DNA from: Flavobacterium sp.
GTDB lineage: Bacteria > Bacteroidota > Bacteroidia > Flavobacteriales > Flavobacteriaceae
DNA length: 64,000 nucleotides
Reading direction: 5' to 3'
NCBI RefSeq assembly: GCF_027531905.1
Contig: NZ_JAPZSU010000020.1
Coordinates: 1-64,000, forward strand
The position numbers were made by a program, and so were the translations under genes. Numbering within the stretch: the first letter of the stretch is position 1; the number at the start of each line of letters is the position of its first letter. A model generated the notes under the pieces. That model saw only the letters and a list, made by a program, of their open reading frames with translations, was not told the DNA's origin and ran no database searches. This document shows positions 26,852 through 37,660 of this stretch, piece after piece.

Positions 26852-28699
26852 ATGTGTGGAATTGTTGGATATATAGGCTATAGAGAAGCGTACCCGATAA
26901 TTATAAAAGGGTTGAAACGCTTAGAGTACCGTGGGTATGATAGCGCTGGAATTATGGTGTATGACGGAAAAGAGATTAAGCTTTGTAAAACTAAAGGAAA
27001 GGTATCTGATTTAGAAACTAAATCCCTTTCAGATATCACAACTAATGGTACCATTGGAATGGGGCACACAAGATGGGCGACTCATGGTGTACCTAATGAT
27101 GTGAATTCGCATCCACATGTTTCAAATTCAGGTGAACTTACTATTATTCATAATGGAATTATAGAAAATTACGCCCCTCTAAAACAAGAGCTAATAAAAA
27201 GAGGCTATGTCTTTCATTCTGATACTGATACGGAAGTATTGGTTAATTTAATAGAGGATGTACAGAAAAAGGAAAAACTAAAGTTAGGAAAAGCAGTTCA
27301 ATTGGCCTTAAATCAAGTGGTTGGAGCTTATGCTATTGCCGTTTTTGATAAAAAAAATCCTGACGAAATTGTTGCTGCTCGTTTAGGGAGTCCATTAGCT
27401 ATTGGAGTTGGGGAAGGAGAGTACTTTATCGCATCTGATGCTTCTCCGTTCATTGAATATACTTCTAATGCGGTCTATTTGGAAGATGGCGAAATGGCCA
27501 ATATAAGATTGCACAAACCGATGAAAGTCCGTAAAATTATGGATGACTCTTTGGTAGATCCTTATGTTCAAGAACTTCAAATGAATTTGGAGCAAATCGA
27601 AAAAGGAGGCTATGAGCATTTTATGCTAAAAGAAATTTACGAACAGCCTAGCGTTATAAAAGATACCTATAGAGGAAGGCTTCATGCTAATGAAGGTATT
27701 ATTCAAATGGCTGGTGTTGAGGATAATTTAGAAAAATTTTTAAATGCCGATCGTATTATAATTGTAGCATGTGGTACCTCATGGCATGCTGGATTAGTGG
27801 CAGAATACGTATTTGAAGAGTTTACAAGAATTCCTGTAGAAGTAGAATACGCTTCAGAATTTAGATATCGTAATCCGATTATTACTAGTAAAGATGTAGT
27901 GATTGCTATTTCACAATCAGGAGAAACTGCCGATACGATGGCCGCTATAAAATTAGCTAAAGAACATGGCGCTTTTGTTTTTGGCGTTTGTAATGTAGTG
28001 GGTTCTTCTATTTCTAGAGAGACTCATGCAGGAGCTTATACTCATGCAGGGCCTGAGATTGGTGTTGCTTCAACAAAGGCATTTACTACTCAAATTACTG
28101 TACTTACTATGATTGCTTTGCGTCTAGCTAAAGCAAAAGGTACAATGACACAGTCAGATTACCGAACGTATTTACAAGAATTGGAATTTATTCCAAGCAA
28201 AGTTTTAGAAGCTTTAGAGACTAATGAGCAATCAAAAGTTATTGCTGCTACATTTAAAGATGCACCAAATTGTTTGTATTTAGGACGTGGTTATAATTTT
28301 CCAGTAGCTCTTGAAGGCGCTTTAAAATTAAAAGAAATTTCTTATATTCATGCTGAAGGATATCCTGCAGCTGAAATGAAACACGGTCCAATTGCACTTA
28401 TTGACGAACAAATGCCTGTAATTGTAATTGCTCCTAAGCAAGGCCATTACGATAAAATTGTGAGTAATATTCAAGAAATAAAGTCCAGAAGTGGTCGAAT
28501 AATTGCAGTGGTAACCAAAGGAGATACTCAAGTTAGAGAACTAGCAGATTTTGTAATTGAAATTCCAGAAACATCTGATGCACTTTCACCCTTAATCACT
28601 ACCATTCCTTTGCAATTATTATCTTATCATATTGCGGTACTTAGAGGTTGTAATGTAGATCAACCTAGAAATTTAGCTAAATCAGTTACTGTAGAATAA
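26852..28699 (+). CDS. glmS: Glutamine-fructose-6-phosphate aminotransferase
   Basis: Makes glucosamine-6-phosphate, the entry to UDP-GlcNAc for peptidoglycan and LPS. 615 residues. The N-terminal nucleophile Cys2 (MCGIVGYIG) starts the glutaminase domain, with the RWATHG and HNGIIENY motifs. Two SIS domains follow (CGTSWHAG, ISQSGETADT, EIGVASTKAFTTQ). The C-terminus is LAKSVTVE, as expected. Only 6 bp separate it from the DUF4270 stop, so there is no room for a glmS ribozyme. Terminator at 28721-28752. Confidence 0.97.
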   Translation: MCGIVGYIGYREAYPIIIKGLKRLEYRGYDSAGIMVYDGKEIKLCKTKGKVSDLETKSLSDITTNGTIGMGHTRWATHGVPNDVNSHPHVSNSGELTIIHNGIIENYAPLKQELIKRGYVFHSDTDTEVLVNLIEDVQKKEKLKLGKAVQLALNQVVGAYAIAVFDKKNPDEIVAARLGSPLAIGVGEGEYFIASDASPFIEYTSNAVYLEDGEMANIRLHKPMKVRKIMDDSLVDPYVQELQMNLEQIEKGGYEHFMLKEIYEQPSVIKDTYRGRLHANEGIIQMAGVEDNLEKFLNADRIIIVACGTSWHAGLVAEYVFEEFTRIPVEVEYASEFRYRNPIITSKDVVIAISQSGETADTMAAIKLAKEHGAFVFGVCNVVGSSISRETHAGAYTHAGPEIGVASTKAFTTQITVLTMIALRLAKAKGTMTQSDYRTYLQELEFIPSKVLEALETNEQSKVIAATFKDAPNCLYLGRGYNFPVALEGALKLKEISYIHAEGYPAAEMKHGPIALIDEQMPVIVIAPKQGHYDKIVSNIQEIKSRSGRIIAVVTKGDTQVRELADFVIEIPETSDALSPLITTIPLQLLSYHIAVLRGCNVDQPRNLAKSVTVE

Positions 28700-28720
28700 C
28701 TTTTTTTCACTACAATTATA

Positions 28721-28752
28721 GCCCCAAATGTATTTGCATTTGGGGTTTTTTT
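28721..28752 (+). terminator. Intrinsic terminator of the GT5-DUF4270-glmS unit
   Basis: CCCCAAATG pairs with CATTTGGGG around TATTTG, then a T-run. Confidence 0.92.
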
Positions 28753-29056
28753 ATGTCCTATGGTTTGTTTTAGTTGTTTTTTTCTGTTTTTTTTCAATCG
28801 ATTTCGTTGTGGGATTCATTTTTATTAAAAATTTAAAAAATAGACCAAAAAAATAGGATTAATATAATTTATTATGCGTGCATAATTTATTTTTCAATTG
28901 ATTTTTATAAAAAATAGATAAACCTTAAAATTTAAAGAGTAAAATCATGCTTTTTTTGTTGGTATTTACTGCTATTTTTGTAGAATTTTATAGGTATTTT
29001 TATTAATATCAAAAATATTTTTACATTTACGAACTAAACCAATTAACTCGAACCTA
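28753..29056. other. AT-rich spacer before the TonB receptor
   Basis: About 300 bp without a gene or recognisable repeat. TATTTTTG at 28973-28980 is the best -7 match, but no TTG lies 17-23 nt upstream. The region presumably holds the promoter and leader of the receptor gene. Confidence 0.5.
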
Positions 29057-31876
29057 ATGAGAATTTATTTACTTTTTTTGTCATTGTTTTTTTGCGGCTT
29101 AACATTTGCTCAAAATTCAATTTCAGGGTCTGTGTCCGATCGTAATGGACAACCTATTCCTGGTGTCAATGTGAAAGCTATCGGTCAAAATGTAGGCTCT
29201 ACTACAGATTTTGACGGTAAGTTTGTGTTGAAGTCCATTCAATCTTTACCTGTAAAGATTGAGATTTCAAGCTTGGGGTTTACTACACAAGTAGTAAGTG
29301 TTACTTCTTATAGTCAAAAAATTACTGTAAAGTTATTGGATGAAGAAACGAAACTTGATGAAATTGTTGTTTCTGCTTCAAGAACGCCCGAGCGTGTTTT
29401 GGAATCTCCGGTAACTATCGAAAGAATGGGTATTGCTGAAATTAAGAAAACGGCTTCTCCTTCTTTTTATGACGGGTTAGAAAACATGAAAGAGGTACAA
29501 ATGAATACTTCTAGTATGTCATTTAAGTCTATAAATACTCGTGGTTTTGCTACAGTTGCGAATACACGTTTTATGCAATTAGTAGATGGTATGGACAATT
29601 CTTCTCCATTATTAAACTTTGTTTTAGGAAATCTAATTGGAGTATCTGAGATTGATGTGCAAAGTGTAGAGTTGTTGCCAGGTGCCTCTTCAGCTTTATA
29701 TGGGGCCAATGCTTTCAATGGAATTTTGTTCATGAACAGTAAAAGTCCTTTCTCAAGTCCAGGAATTACAGCTTATGCAAAGTTTGGACAAACCTCACAG
29801 AAGGCGGCTGGTACCAATGATTATGTAGATTATGGTGTGAGAATGGCTGCTGCTTTCAGCCCAAAATTTGCAGCAAAAGCTAATTTTACGTACATGAGAG
29901 GTACTGAGTGGCATGCTACAAATTATGATGATAAAACAAGGGCAGGTATTGATCGTGGTACTATTAACTATGATGGAATAAATGTGTATGGTGATGAAGT
30001 AGCTACTAATATAAAAGGTGTTGGTCAAGCACTAGCATCACAAGGATTAATTCCTGCGTCACTTGTTAATCTTTTGCCAAATACTACTGTTAGTAGAACG
30101 GGTTATAATGAAGTAGATTTAACTGATAACAAAGTGTCGAATACTAAAATTGATTTTTCTTTGCATTACAGGCCTTTCGGAGATGAAAAATTAGAAGTGA
30201 TTTGGCAAAGTAAATTTGGTTTTGGAAATACAGTATATCAAGGGGCTAACCGCTATTATTTGAATAACTTTTTTATGCAACAACATAAAATTGAGTTTAA
30301 AGGGAAGAATTTCTTTGTAAGAGGCTATACTACTACAGAAGATGGGGGTCAGTCTTATGACATGTTATTTGCGGGTATAAATGTTAACCGCAAATGGAAA
30401 AGTGATTCAACTTGGTTCGGGCAGTATGCTGGAGCTTATATTTCAAATACTTTAGGAGGCCTAACACCGGCACAAGCGCATGCAGCTGCAAGAAATACTG
30501 CTGATACAGGAAGGTTGATTCCTGGTACAGCAGCATTCAAAAATGCTTTCAATCAAGTTATTGCTGATCCAAATGTATTAACAGGTTCTAAGTTGGTGGA
30601 TAATTCTAGAATTTATCATTCTGATGCGAATTATAACTTTAAGGATCAAATTAAATTCGCTGAACTTCAAGTTGGAGGATCCTTTAGATTGTATGAATTG
30701 AATTCTTTTGGTAGAATTTATACAGATAAAGATGGTCCAATTAATTACAATGAATATGGTTTTTATGCCCAAGCACAAAAGAAAGTGATGGACGATCGTT
30801 TGAAAATTACGGCTTCTATGCGATATGATAAGGCTAAAAATTTTGATGGGAATTATTCCCCAAGAGTATCTTTAGTGTATTCAGGTGGACAAAATAAAAA
30901 TCATAATTTCAGAGGATCTTTCCAAACTGGTTTTAGAAACCCTTCCACTCAGGATCAATACATTGGTTTTAATGTAGGTAGTGCTATATTATTAGGGTCT
31001 GCGCCTGATAATTTAACTAGATACACTGAAACTTTGCCAATTACTACTGCTTTAGGTCAGCAATTTGCAAACGGAACATCAGTAGTAATTAATGGAACAA
31101 ATGCTTATGATAACTCATACACAGCATCATCTGTGCTTGCTTTTGCAGCTGCTGGAGGTAATACCGCTTTGTTAAAAAAGACGAATGTGGATTTGGTAAA
31201 ACCTGAGGAAGTAAAAGCTTTTGAGTTGGGCTATCGTTCCTTTATTAATAAAACATCTATTGATATTAATGGGTATTACAATATCTATAATAATTTTATT
31301 GGTAACTTGAATGTAGTGGCGCCTTTGTATGGTACTGCAAAAGATGCACCAAGTGCAACTCCTAATCCAGCAGATTTAGGTTGGCAATCAGTTCATGCTT
31401 TAGGTACAGGAAACACAAGAACATTTCAATTGTATACTAATACTTCTTTAAAAATCAAGTCTTTGGGATTTGGTATAGGTTTGTCTAGAAAAGTATATCA
31501 AGATTTTGAGGTAGGTGTAAACTATAATTATGCCCAATTTGATTTTGATCAAGAAAAAGACCCAAGTTTTGAAGCGGGATTTAATACACCAAAACACCGC
31601 GTGAAAGCGTCTATCGGTAACGAAAAATTATTCAAGAATTTTGGTTTTAATGTTAGCGGAAGATGGAATAGCGAATACTTATGGCAATCTTCTTTTGCAG
31701 ATGGTACCATTGAAGCGGCCACTGTAATTGATGCGCAGTTGAACTATTTAATCCCATCATTGAAATCTACTTTAAAAGTTGGAGCTTCAAACATTGGAGG
31801 AAAAGAATATGGTCAAGTATTAGGGGCTGGTTTAATCGGGCAACAATACTTCGCTTCTTGGACTATCAATCCGTAA
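29057..31876 (+). CDS. TonB-dependent outer-membrane receptor with carboxypeptidase-regulatory-like N-domain
   Basis: 939 residues. Signal peptide (MRIYLLFLSLFFCGLTFAQ), then a CarboxypepD_reg-like domain (residues about 20-105: ISGSVSDRNGQPIPGVNVKA). The plug domain follows, with the TonB-box-like DEIVVSASRTPERVLESPVTIERM, then LVDGMDNSSP and VELLPGASSALYGANAFNGIL. The rest is the barrel. The substrate is unknown. It ends 29 bp before a lipid-anchored SGNH hydrolase, so uptake and processing of an ester-containing compound may be coupled. It is not a classic SusC, since no SusD gene is nearby. Confidence 0.92.
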   Translation: MRIYLLFLSLFFCGLTFAQNSISGSVSDRNGQPIPGVNVKAIGQNVGSTTDFDGKFVLKSIQSLPVKIEISSLGFTTQVVSVTSYSQKITVKLLDEETKLDEIVVSASRTPERVLESPVTIERMGIAEIKKTASPSFYDGLENMKEVQMNTSSMSFKSINTRGFATVANTRFMQLVDGMDNSSPLLNFVLGNLIGVSEIDVQSVELLPGASSALYGANAFNGILFMNSKSPFSSPGITAYAKFGQTSQKAAGTNDYVDYGVRMAAAFSPKFAAKANFTYMRGTEWHATNYDDKTRAGIDRGTINYDGINVYGDEVATNIKGVGQALASQGLIPASLVNLLPNTTVSRTGYNEVDLTDNKVSNTKIDFSLHYRPFGDEKLEVIWQSKFGFGNTVYQGANRYYLNNFFMQQHKIEFKGKNFFVRGYTTTEDGGQSYDMLFAGINVNRKWKSDSTWFGQYAGAYISNTLGGLTPAQAHAAARNTADTGRLIPGTAAFKNAFNQVIADPNVLTGSKLVDNSRIYHSDANYNFKDQIKFAELQVGGSFRLYELNSFGRIYTDKDGPINYNEYGFYAQAQKKVMDDRLKITASMRYDKAKNFDGNYSPRVSLVYSGGQNKNHNFRGSFQTGFRNPSTQDQYIGFNVGSAILLGSAPDNLTRYTETLPITTALGQQFANGTSVVINGTNAYDNSYTASSVLAFAAAGGNTALLKKTNVDLVKPEEVKAFELGYRSFINKTSIDINGYYNIYNNFIGNLNVVAPLYGTAKDAPSATPNPADLGWQSVHALGTGNTRTFQLYTNTSLKIKSLGFGIGLSRKVYQDFEVGVNYNYAQFDFDQEKDPSFEAGFNTPKHRVKASIGNEKLFKNFGFNVSGRWNSEYLWQSSFADGTIEAATVIDAQLNYLIPSLKSTLKVGASNIGGKEYGQVLGAGLIGQQYFASWTINP

Positions 31877-31905
31877 TTATTCATTAATCAAAAAAAATTA
31901 GAACA

Positions 31906-33384
31906 ATGATAAAAAATTTCAAATGGGTACTGATTGCTTCTTTAGCATTTGTAGCTTGTAATAATGATGATGAAGTAACGATTGATTCGAATTCATCAGA
32001 TGGAAAGCCTTTAACGGCAGGTTCTGCTGTAGTAACAAAATATGTTGCCTTAGGAGATTCTTATGCTGCTGGATATAGTGATAATGCTCTTTTTAAGACT
32101 GGACAAGAAGGGTCCTATGCAAATATTATTGCGCAACAATTTGCTTTAGCGGGCGGTGGTGATTTTAAAACTCCATTTATGGCTGATAATGTGGGCGGAT
32201 TGTTGTTGGGTGGGAATGTAATAGCTGGTACAAGGTTGTATTTTAATGGTTCTGCACCTGTAGCAGTTACAGGAAAACCTTCTACTGAGGTGACCACCAA
32301 GCTAACAGGTCCCTTTAATAATTTGGGTGTACCAGGTGCAAAAAGCTACCATTTGGTAGCGCCTGGTTATGGGAATGTTGCTGGAGTAGCTGCAGGGTTG
32401 GCTAATCCTTATTTTGCAAGATTTGCTACTACTGTCTCAACAACAGTAGTTGCTGATGCTGTTGCTCAAGATCCTACTTTCTTTTCTTTATGGATTGGAG
32501 GTAATGATATTTTAGGATATGCAACTTCTGGAGGAACAGGCAAAGATCAAAAAGGGAATTTAAATCCAGCTACTTACGCAGGTAATGATATCACAGATCC
32601 TAATGTATTTGCTAGTGCTTATTCGAATATTGTTAACGCCTTGACAGCAAAAGGGGCTAAGGGGGTAGTGGCTAATTTACCATATGTGACCGCTTTGCCA
32701 TATTTTACAACGGTACCGTTTAATCCAGTTGCTTTATCTGCTGCTGCTGCCACACAATTAAATGCTGGTTACGCAACTTACAATGGTGGTTTACAGGCAA
32801 TGGTTAATGCAGGTTTGCTTACCGCTGCTGAAGCAACTAGAAGGACTATAAATTTTAAAGCCGGCGCAAATGCTGTTGTAATAGTTGATAGTTACTTGAC
32901 AGATAGAACATCTTTTGGAATTCCATCTTACAGACATGCAACGGCAGAGGATTTAGTTGTCTTGCCGGCTAGTAGTTTTATAGGTACATTAGTAGGTGGT
33001 AATGCAGCTGCTGTTAATGGAGTCTCAGTTCCTCTTGCCGATAATTGGGTCTTATCTAAAGAAGAAATTGCTGAAGTAAAAGTGGCTACAGATGCTTATA
33101 ATGTTACCATTAAGTCAATTGCAGATGCAAAAGGTTTGGCTTTTGTGGAGCTAAAAGGAGTAACAGATAAATTAGCAAGTGGAGGAATTGTTTATGATGG
33201 TTATAATACAACTTCTACCTTTGTTACTGGCGGCATGTTCTCTTTAGATGGCGTTCATCCAAGTCCAAGAGGGTATGCTATAATAGCAAACCTATTTACA
33301 GAAGCAATTAATGCAAAATATGGTGCGAACTTTAAAAATGTTAATGTAGGGTTGTATCGTATATTGTATCCAGCATCACTATAA
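31906..33384 (+). CDS. SGNH/GDSL-family lipoprotein hydrolase
   Basis: 492 residues. Lipoprotein signal with Cys at about 18 (SLAFVACNNDDE). The four SGNH blocks are recognisable: ALGDSYAAGYSDN (serine), the NNLGVPGAKSY glycine region, WIGGNDILGYAT (Asn) and DGVHPSPRGYAIIANLF (Asp-x-x-His). The enzyme would be an esterase or lipase at the cell surface or in the periplasm. It forms an apparent two-gene operon with the TonB receptor and ends at a terminator. Confidence 0.9.
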   Translation: MIKNFKWVLIASLAFVACNNDDEVTIDSNSSDGKPLTAGSAVVTKYVALGDSYAAGYSDNALFKTGQEGSYANIIAQQFALAGGGDFKTPFMADNVGGLLLGGNVIAGTRLYFNGSAPVAVTGKPSTEVTTKLTGPFNNLGVPGAKSYHLVAPGYGNVAGVAAGLANPYFARFATTVSTTVVADAVAQDPTFFSLWIGGNDILGYATSGGTGKDQKGNLNPATYAGNDITDPNVFASAYSNIVNALTAKGAKGVVANLPYVTALPYFTTVPFNPVALSAAAATQLNAGYATYNGGLQAMVNAGLLTAAEATRRTINFKAGANAVVIVDSYLTDRTSFGIPSYRHATAEDLVVLPASSFIGTLVGGNAAAVNGVSVPLADNWVLSKEEIAEVKVATDAYNVTIKSIADAKGLAFVELKGVTDKLASGGIVYDGYNTTSTFVTGGMFSLDGVHPSPRGYAIIANLFTEAINAKYGANFKNVNVGLYRILYPASL

Positions 33385-33412
33385 AATAACCAAACAACGA
33401 TAACCAATTAAG

Positions 33413-33441
33413 ACCACCTATATAATGTAGGTGGTTTTTTT
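33413..33441 (+). terminator. Intrinsic terminator of the receptor-hydrolase unit
   Basis: ACCACCTA pairs with TAGGTGGT around TATAATG, followed by a T-run. Confidence 0.9.
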
Positions 33442-33526
33442 ATTGAAGTGAAAAATAAATTCAATGAAAGGGTAGAGGGGTTTTGTGGGTTTGATAAAAA
33501 ATATCATTTTTTTTAAAAAAAAGGTA

Positions 33527-33557
33527 TTGATTATGTATTTTAAAAAATATATCTTTG
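33527..33557 (+). promoter_or_regulatory. Promoter of atpDC
   Basis: TTG at 33527-33529, a 20-nt spacer and TATCTTTG at 33550-33557 fit the flavobacterial consensus well. Predicted leader about 80 nt. Confidence 0.72.
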
Positions 33558-33638
33558 CACACGGAAAAAAGCATCTGATAGACCTGATTTTTGAAGATGA
33601 ATTTCACAAACCTAAATAGCTATTTAATAAATACATAA

Positions 33639-35153
<1,515 letters not shown>

Positions 35154-35227
35154 ATCAGTTAGCAATTAGAGGAAGCAGTATTCAAATAGTGCTAATTACT
35201 AATTACTAATCACTAATCACTAAAAAA

Positions 35228-35509
35228 ATGATTTTAGAAATTGTATCAGCAGAAGCTAAATTATTTCAAGGAGAAATTACTGCTATTACTTTACCTGGTG
35301 TAGATGGTAGTTTTCAAATATTGAATAATCATGCACCTATTGTTTCTTTACTAAAACAAGGCACTGTAAAGATTGCAGCAACTAGTTTTGATATTTCAAG
35401 TGAAGCAGAATCTAAATTGAAAAAGGTTTCTAATCAATTGTACACTTTTGATATCGCTTCTGGAACAATAGAAATGAAAGATAATAAATTGATTCTTTTA
35501 GCAGACTAA
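35228..35509 (+). CDS. atpC: ATP synthase F1 subunit epsilon (short form)
   Basis: 93 residues, covering the N-terminal beta-sandwich only (MILEIVSAEAKLFQGEITAITLPGVDGSFQILNNHAPIVSLL). The C-terminal helical hairpin that inhibits ATP hydrolysis in longer epsilon subunits is absent, as in most Bacteroidetes. It follows atpD after 74 bp and ends at a strong terminator. Confidence 0.95.
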   Translation: MILEIVSAEAKLFQGEITAITLPGVDGSFQILNNHAPIVSLLKQGTVKIAATSFDISSEAESKLKKVSNQLYTFDIASGTIEMKDNKLILLAD

Positions 35510-35524
35510 AAGAACTAAATAGTT

Positions 35525-35557
35525 AAAAAAAGCCCAGCAAATTGTTGGGCTTTTTTT
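35525..35557 (+). terminator. Intrinsic terminator of atpDC
   Basis: AAAAAAGCCCAGCAA pairs with TTGTTGGGCTTTTTTT around a short loop. Confidence 0.93.
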
Positions 35558-35605
35558 GTTGGTACTACCCTCAACTGTGTAGGTAAACACACAAGCCAAA
35601 AATAT

Positions 35606-35758
35606 AACCATATAAGGTATGTAAGGTCATATAAGAATCATTGCCTATTTATAAATGCAGGTCTAGTAATTCGTTGTAGTAGAGATAGTAAGAGTTGAGG
35701 AAGAAATATGAGCGGTATGTTTATGAAGCTTATATGACCTTAAATGCCTTAAATGGTT
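35606..35758. repeat. Inverted-repeat element of the CATATAAGG family
   Basis: A 30-bp arm at 35606-35635 (starting AACCATATAAGGTATGTAAG) and its inverted partner at 35729-35758 match at 26 of 30 positions and enclose 93 bp. Single arms of the same family lie at 41036-41064 and 48390-48419. No coding capacity. Together with the MITE at 35857 it accounts for most of the 594-bp gap after atpC. Confidence 0.75.
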
Positions 35759-35856
35759 GAAGAATAGAAGTTGCTTGTGTTAGAATAACACTACTTAAAA
35801 TAGTAAAACCCACACCATTCAGGGTAGAACCTAAAAACCTAACGGGGGCTCGATCC

Positions 35857-36031
35857 CAATGTCATTAAGTTAAGGAATAATCAATAATTTGATTGCTGAT
35901 TTTTGATTAACGATTTTTGATTGCTGATATATAAGATACTGAAAATCATTTAATTTTTACTCACTTGCTCCAAAATCTAAAATCTAAAATCGTTAATCTT
36001 CAATCTAAAATCTCTTAACTTAATGACATTG
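35857..36031. mobile_element. MITE-like element, copy 2 (175 bp), with 10-bp target duplication
   Basis: Same termini and interior as the element at 877-1046: AATGTCATTAAGTTAA at the left end (from 35858) and TTAACTTAATGACATT at the right end. The flanks GGCTCGATCC (35847-35856) and GGCTCAATCC (36032-36041) agree at 9 of 10 positions. Without the element the flanks join into AACCTAAC...GTTAGGTT, a hairpin that probably was the terminator of the haloperoxidase operon. Confidence 0.8.
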
Positions 36032-36103
36032 GGCTCAATCCTGTTAGGTTGCATTGATAATAAAAGCAATAACCATTGGTTTTGAATTACCAACTCATAT
36101 TCT

Positions 36104-37660
36104 TTATTCAGCGCCATCTGTTTTGGCTCTTGAAACTGCAAATGTGCCCACGGTTTCACCAAGAAGAAACCCTTTTTCACAATCGCTTCTATAGTGAATA
36201 GCGCCATAAAGTCTTGAATTAGATGCCTCTTTTGCCATAACATTGAATTTGTCTTTTGATTCAGGTAATATATGCGATAGTATTGTTGCTGCCGCTGCAC
36301 TAAAAGTGGAATGACCAGAAACATAAGCAGGGAAATTAGGTATGCCTGTTGTAGTTTTTATTGAGGTATCCATTTGTGAAGGTCTTGGATTGAAATAGAA
36401 GTACTTGGCATCCCAACAGCTTATGGCTGCGTCCATCATGGCGATGTTAAGTAAAGCCATATTTCTTGCCCAGCGAATTTCACTGTAATTTTGTGGTACA
36501 AAATATTCAGTTGCAATGGCATTCCAATGTCCAGGAGGGGTATAGGTGCCAACGCCATCTGCCCAAAAAGTTACAATTCGTTGTTGTTCTTTGGTCGAGT
36601 TGGTGCTGAATTTTTTTATCTCAGCCAGTTCTTTTGCAAAAGCTTCAGATTTTGTTGATGGAGGTGGTACAGGGCGGCTTGCTACCACATCAGCTGACGT
36701 CATTAAGAACGATTTTACATTTCCAAATAATGGTAGCATTGGTGGGCGTTTTGGTGCATCAAGTGAAATCCAAGGTGTTTCTCCTTTTGCGATAGCATTG
36801 GATTCTAATTGAGCCCATATTGCTGGTGTTCCTATTGCTGCACCAGCACCATCGCTTGCGGCTCTAGCAATAAATTTAGCAGCAATTTTTCTTCCAAGAG
36901 CAATTCCAGCTTCCATATCGCTGCGGACATTGGCACCACTAATGATTCGGTATAATTTTTCCTCATCTGCTTTTTCTTGTATATAAGCGATTTCTGTCGG
37001 GAAAAGTAATTTTAGTAACTCTACAGTTACGCCAGAAAGTACACCGTCTTCAGAAGGATAAGCGGCCAAAGTGCTTTTAGGAACTAATACTTGTAAGGTT
37101 GCATCTACAGTGTACGGAGCGGCTCTATTGTATAATTTTTTGTAATGCCAAGCGGCAATTAGTGCATCGTATTGCGCAGCACTTACATAAGCATAGGCTC
37201 TGGCAGCATAAGGAGGATTTGAAAAAGGAAATTGCGGGTATCCAAATGGATTTGCAGCAGAAGGCGCAGGATACGTTCCGTCTTCGTTTTGATAGGGCGG
37301 ACGGTTGTGTCTAGCAACCAAGGTGCGCATAATTTCATTCCAACGTAAAACACCGCCCACTCGCCAATAGGCTATGATTTTTTTTTGTTCTTCGGTTATA
37401 GCTGCTTGGTAACTTTTGATTTCGTTAATTTCTCGTGTGTAGGCAGCTGTATTTGTTGCTACTGGAACATCGATTGGGAATTCATCTGGCGCTGTTAGTA
37501 AAATTGGTTTCCAAGTTCCGCCGTTAGCATCGATATTGGTTGGGTTTAAAGCCTGAAAATTATCATTACGTTCTGTAACTTCTTCACTACAAGAAAAAAT
37601 GAATAAAGACAGACAGATAATAAGGCTATTTAAAAGTGATTGGAATAGTTTAGTTTTCAT
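36104..37660 (-). CDS. Vanadium-haloperoxidase/PAP2-like lipoprotein
   Basis: The start at 37660 gives 518 residues with a lipoprotein signal (SLFIFSCSEE); the upstream extension would overlap the preceding gene too far. C-terminal signatures of the vanadate/phosphate site are present: K-x6-RP in KYFYFNPRPSQMD, SGHSTFSAA, and R-x5-H in SRLYGAIHYRSDCEKG. Enzymes of this family oxidise halides with peroxide or act as acid phosphatases; which applies is unknown. The gene overlaps the outer-membrane protein upstream by 11 bp, implying translational coupling. Its presumed terminator has been split by a MITE. Confidence 0.87.
   Translation of the reverse strand: MKTKLFQSLLNSLIICLSLFIFSCSEEVTERNDNFQALNPTNIDANGGTWKPILLTAPDEFPIDVPVATNTAAYTREINEIKSYQAAITEEQKKIIAYWRVGGVLRWNEIMRTLVARHNRPPYQNEDGTYPAPSAANPFGYPQFPFSNPPYAARAYAYVSAAQYDALIAAWHYKKLYNRAAPYTVDATLQVLVPKSTLAAYPSEDGVLSGVTVELLKLLFPTEIAYIQEKADEEKLYRIISGANVRSDMEAGIALGRKIAAKFIARAASDGAGAAIGTPAIWAQLESNAIAKGETPWISLDAPKRPPMLPLFGNVKSFLMTSADVVASRPVPPPSTKSEAFAKELAEIKKFSTNSTKEQQRIVTFWADGVGTYTPPGHWNAIATEYFVPQNYSEIRWARNMALLNIAMMDAAISCWDAKYFYFNPRPSQMDTSIKTTTGIPNFPAYVSGHSTFSAAAATILSHILPESKDKFNVMAKEASNSRLYGAIHYRSDCEKGFLLGETVGTFAVSRAKTDGAE

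Noticed and set aside
29057..33384. SusC/SusD polysaccharide utilisation pair
   Set aside because: The partner is an SGNH hydrolase without SusD helices, and the receptor lacks the SusC-specific signatures I would expect.
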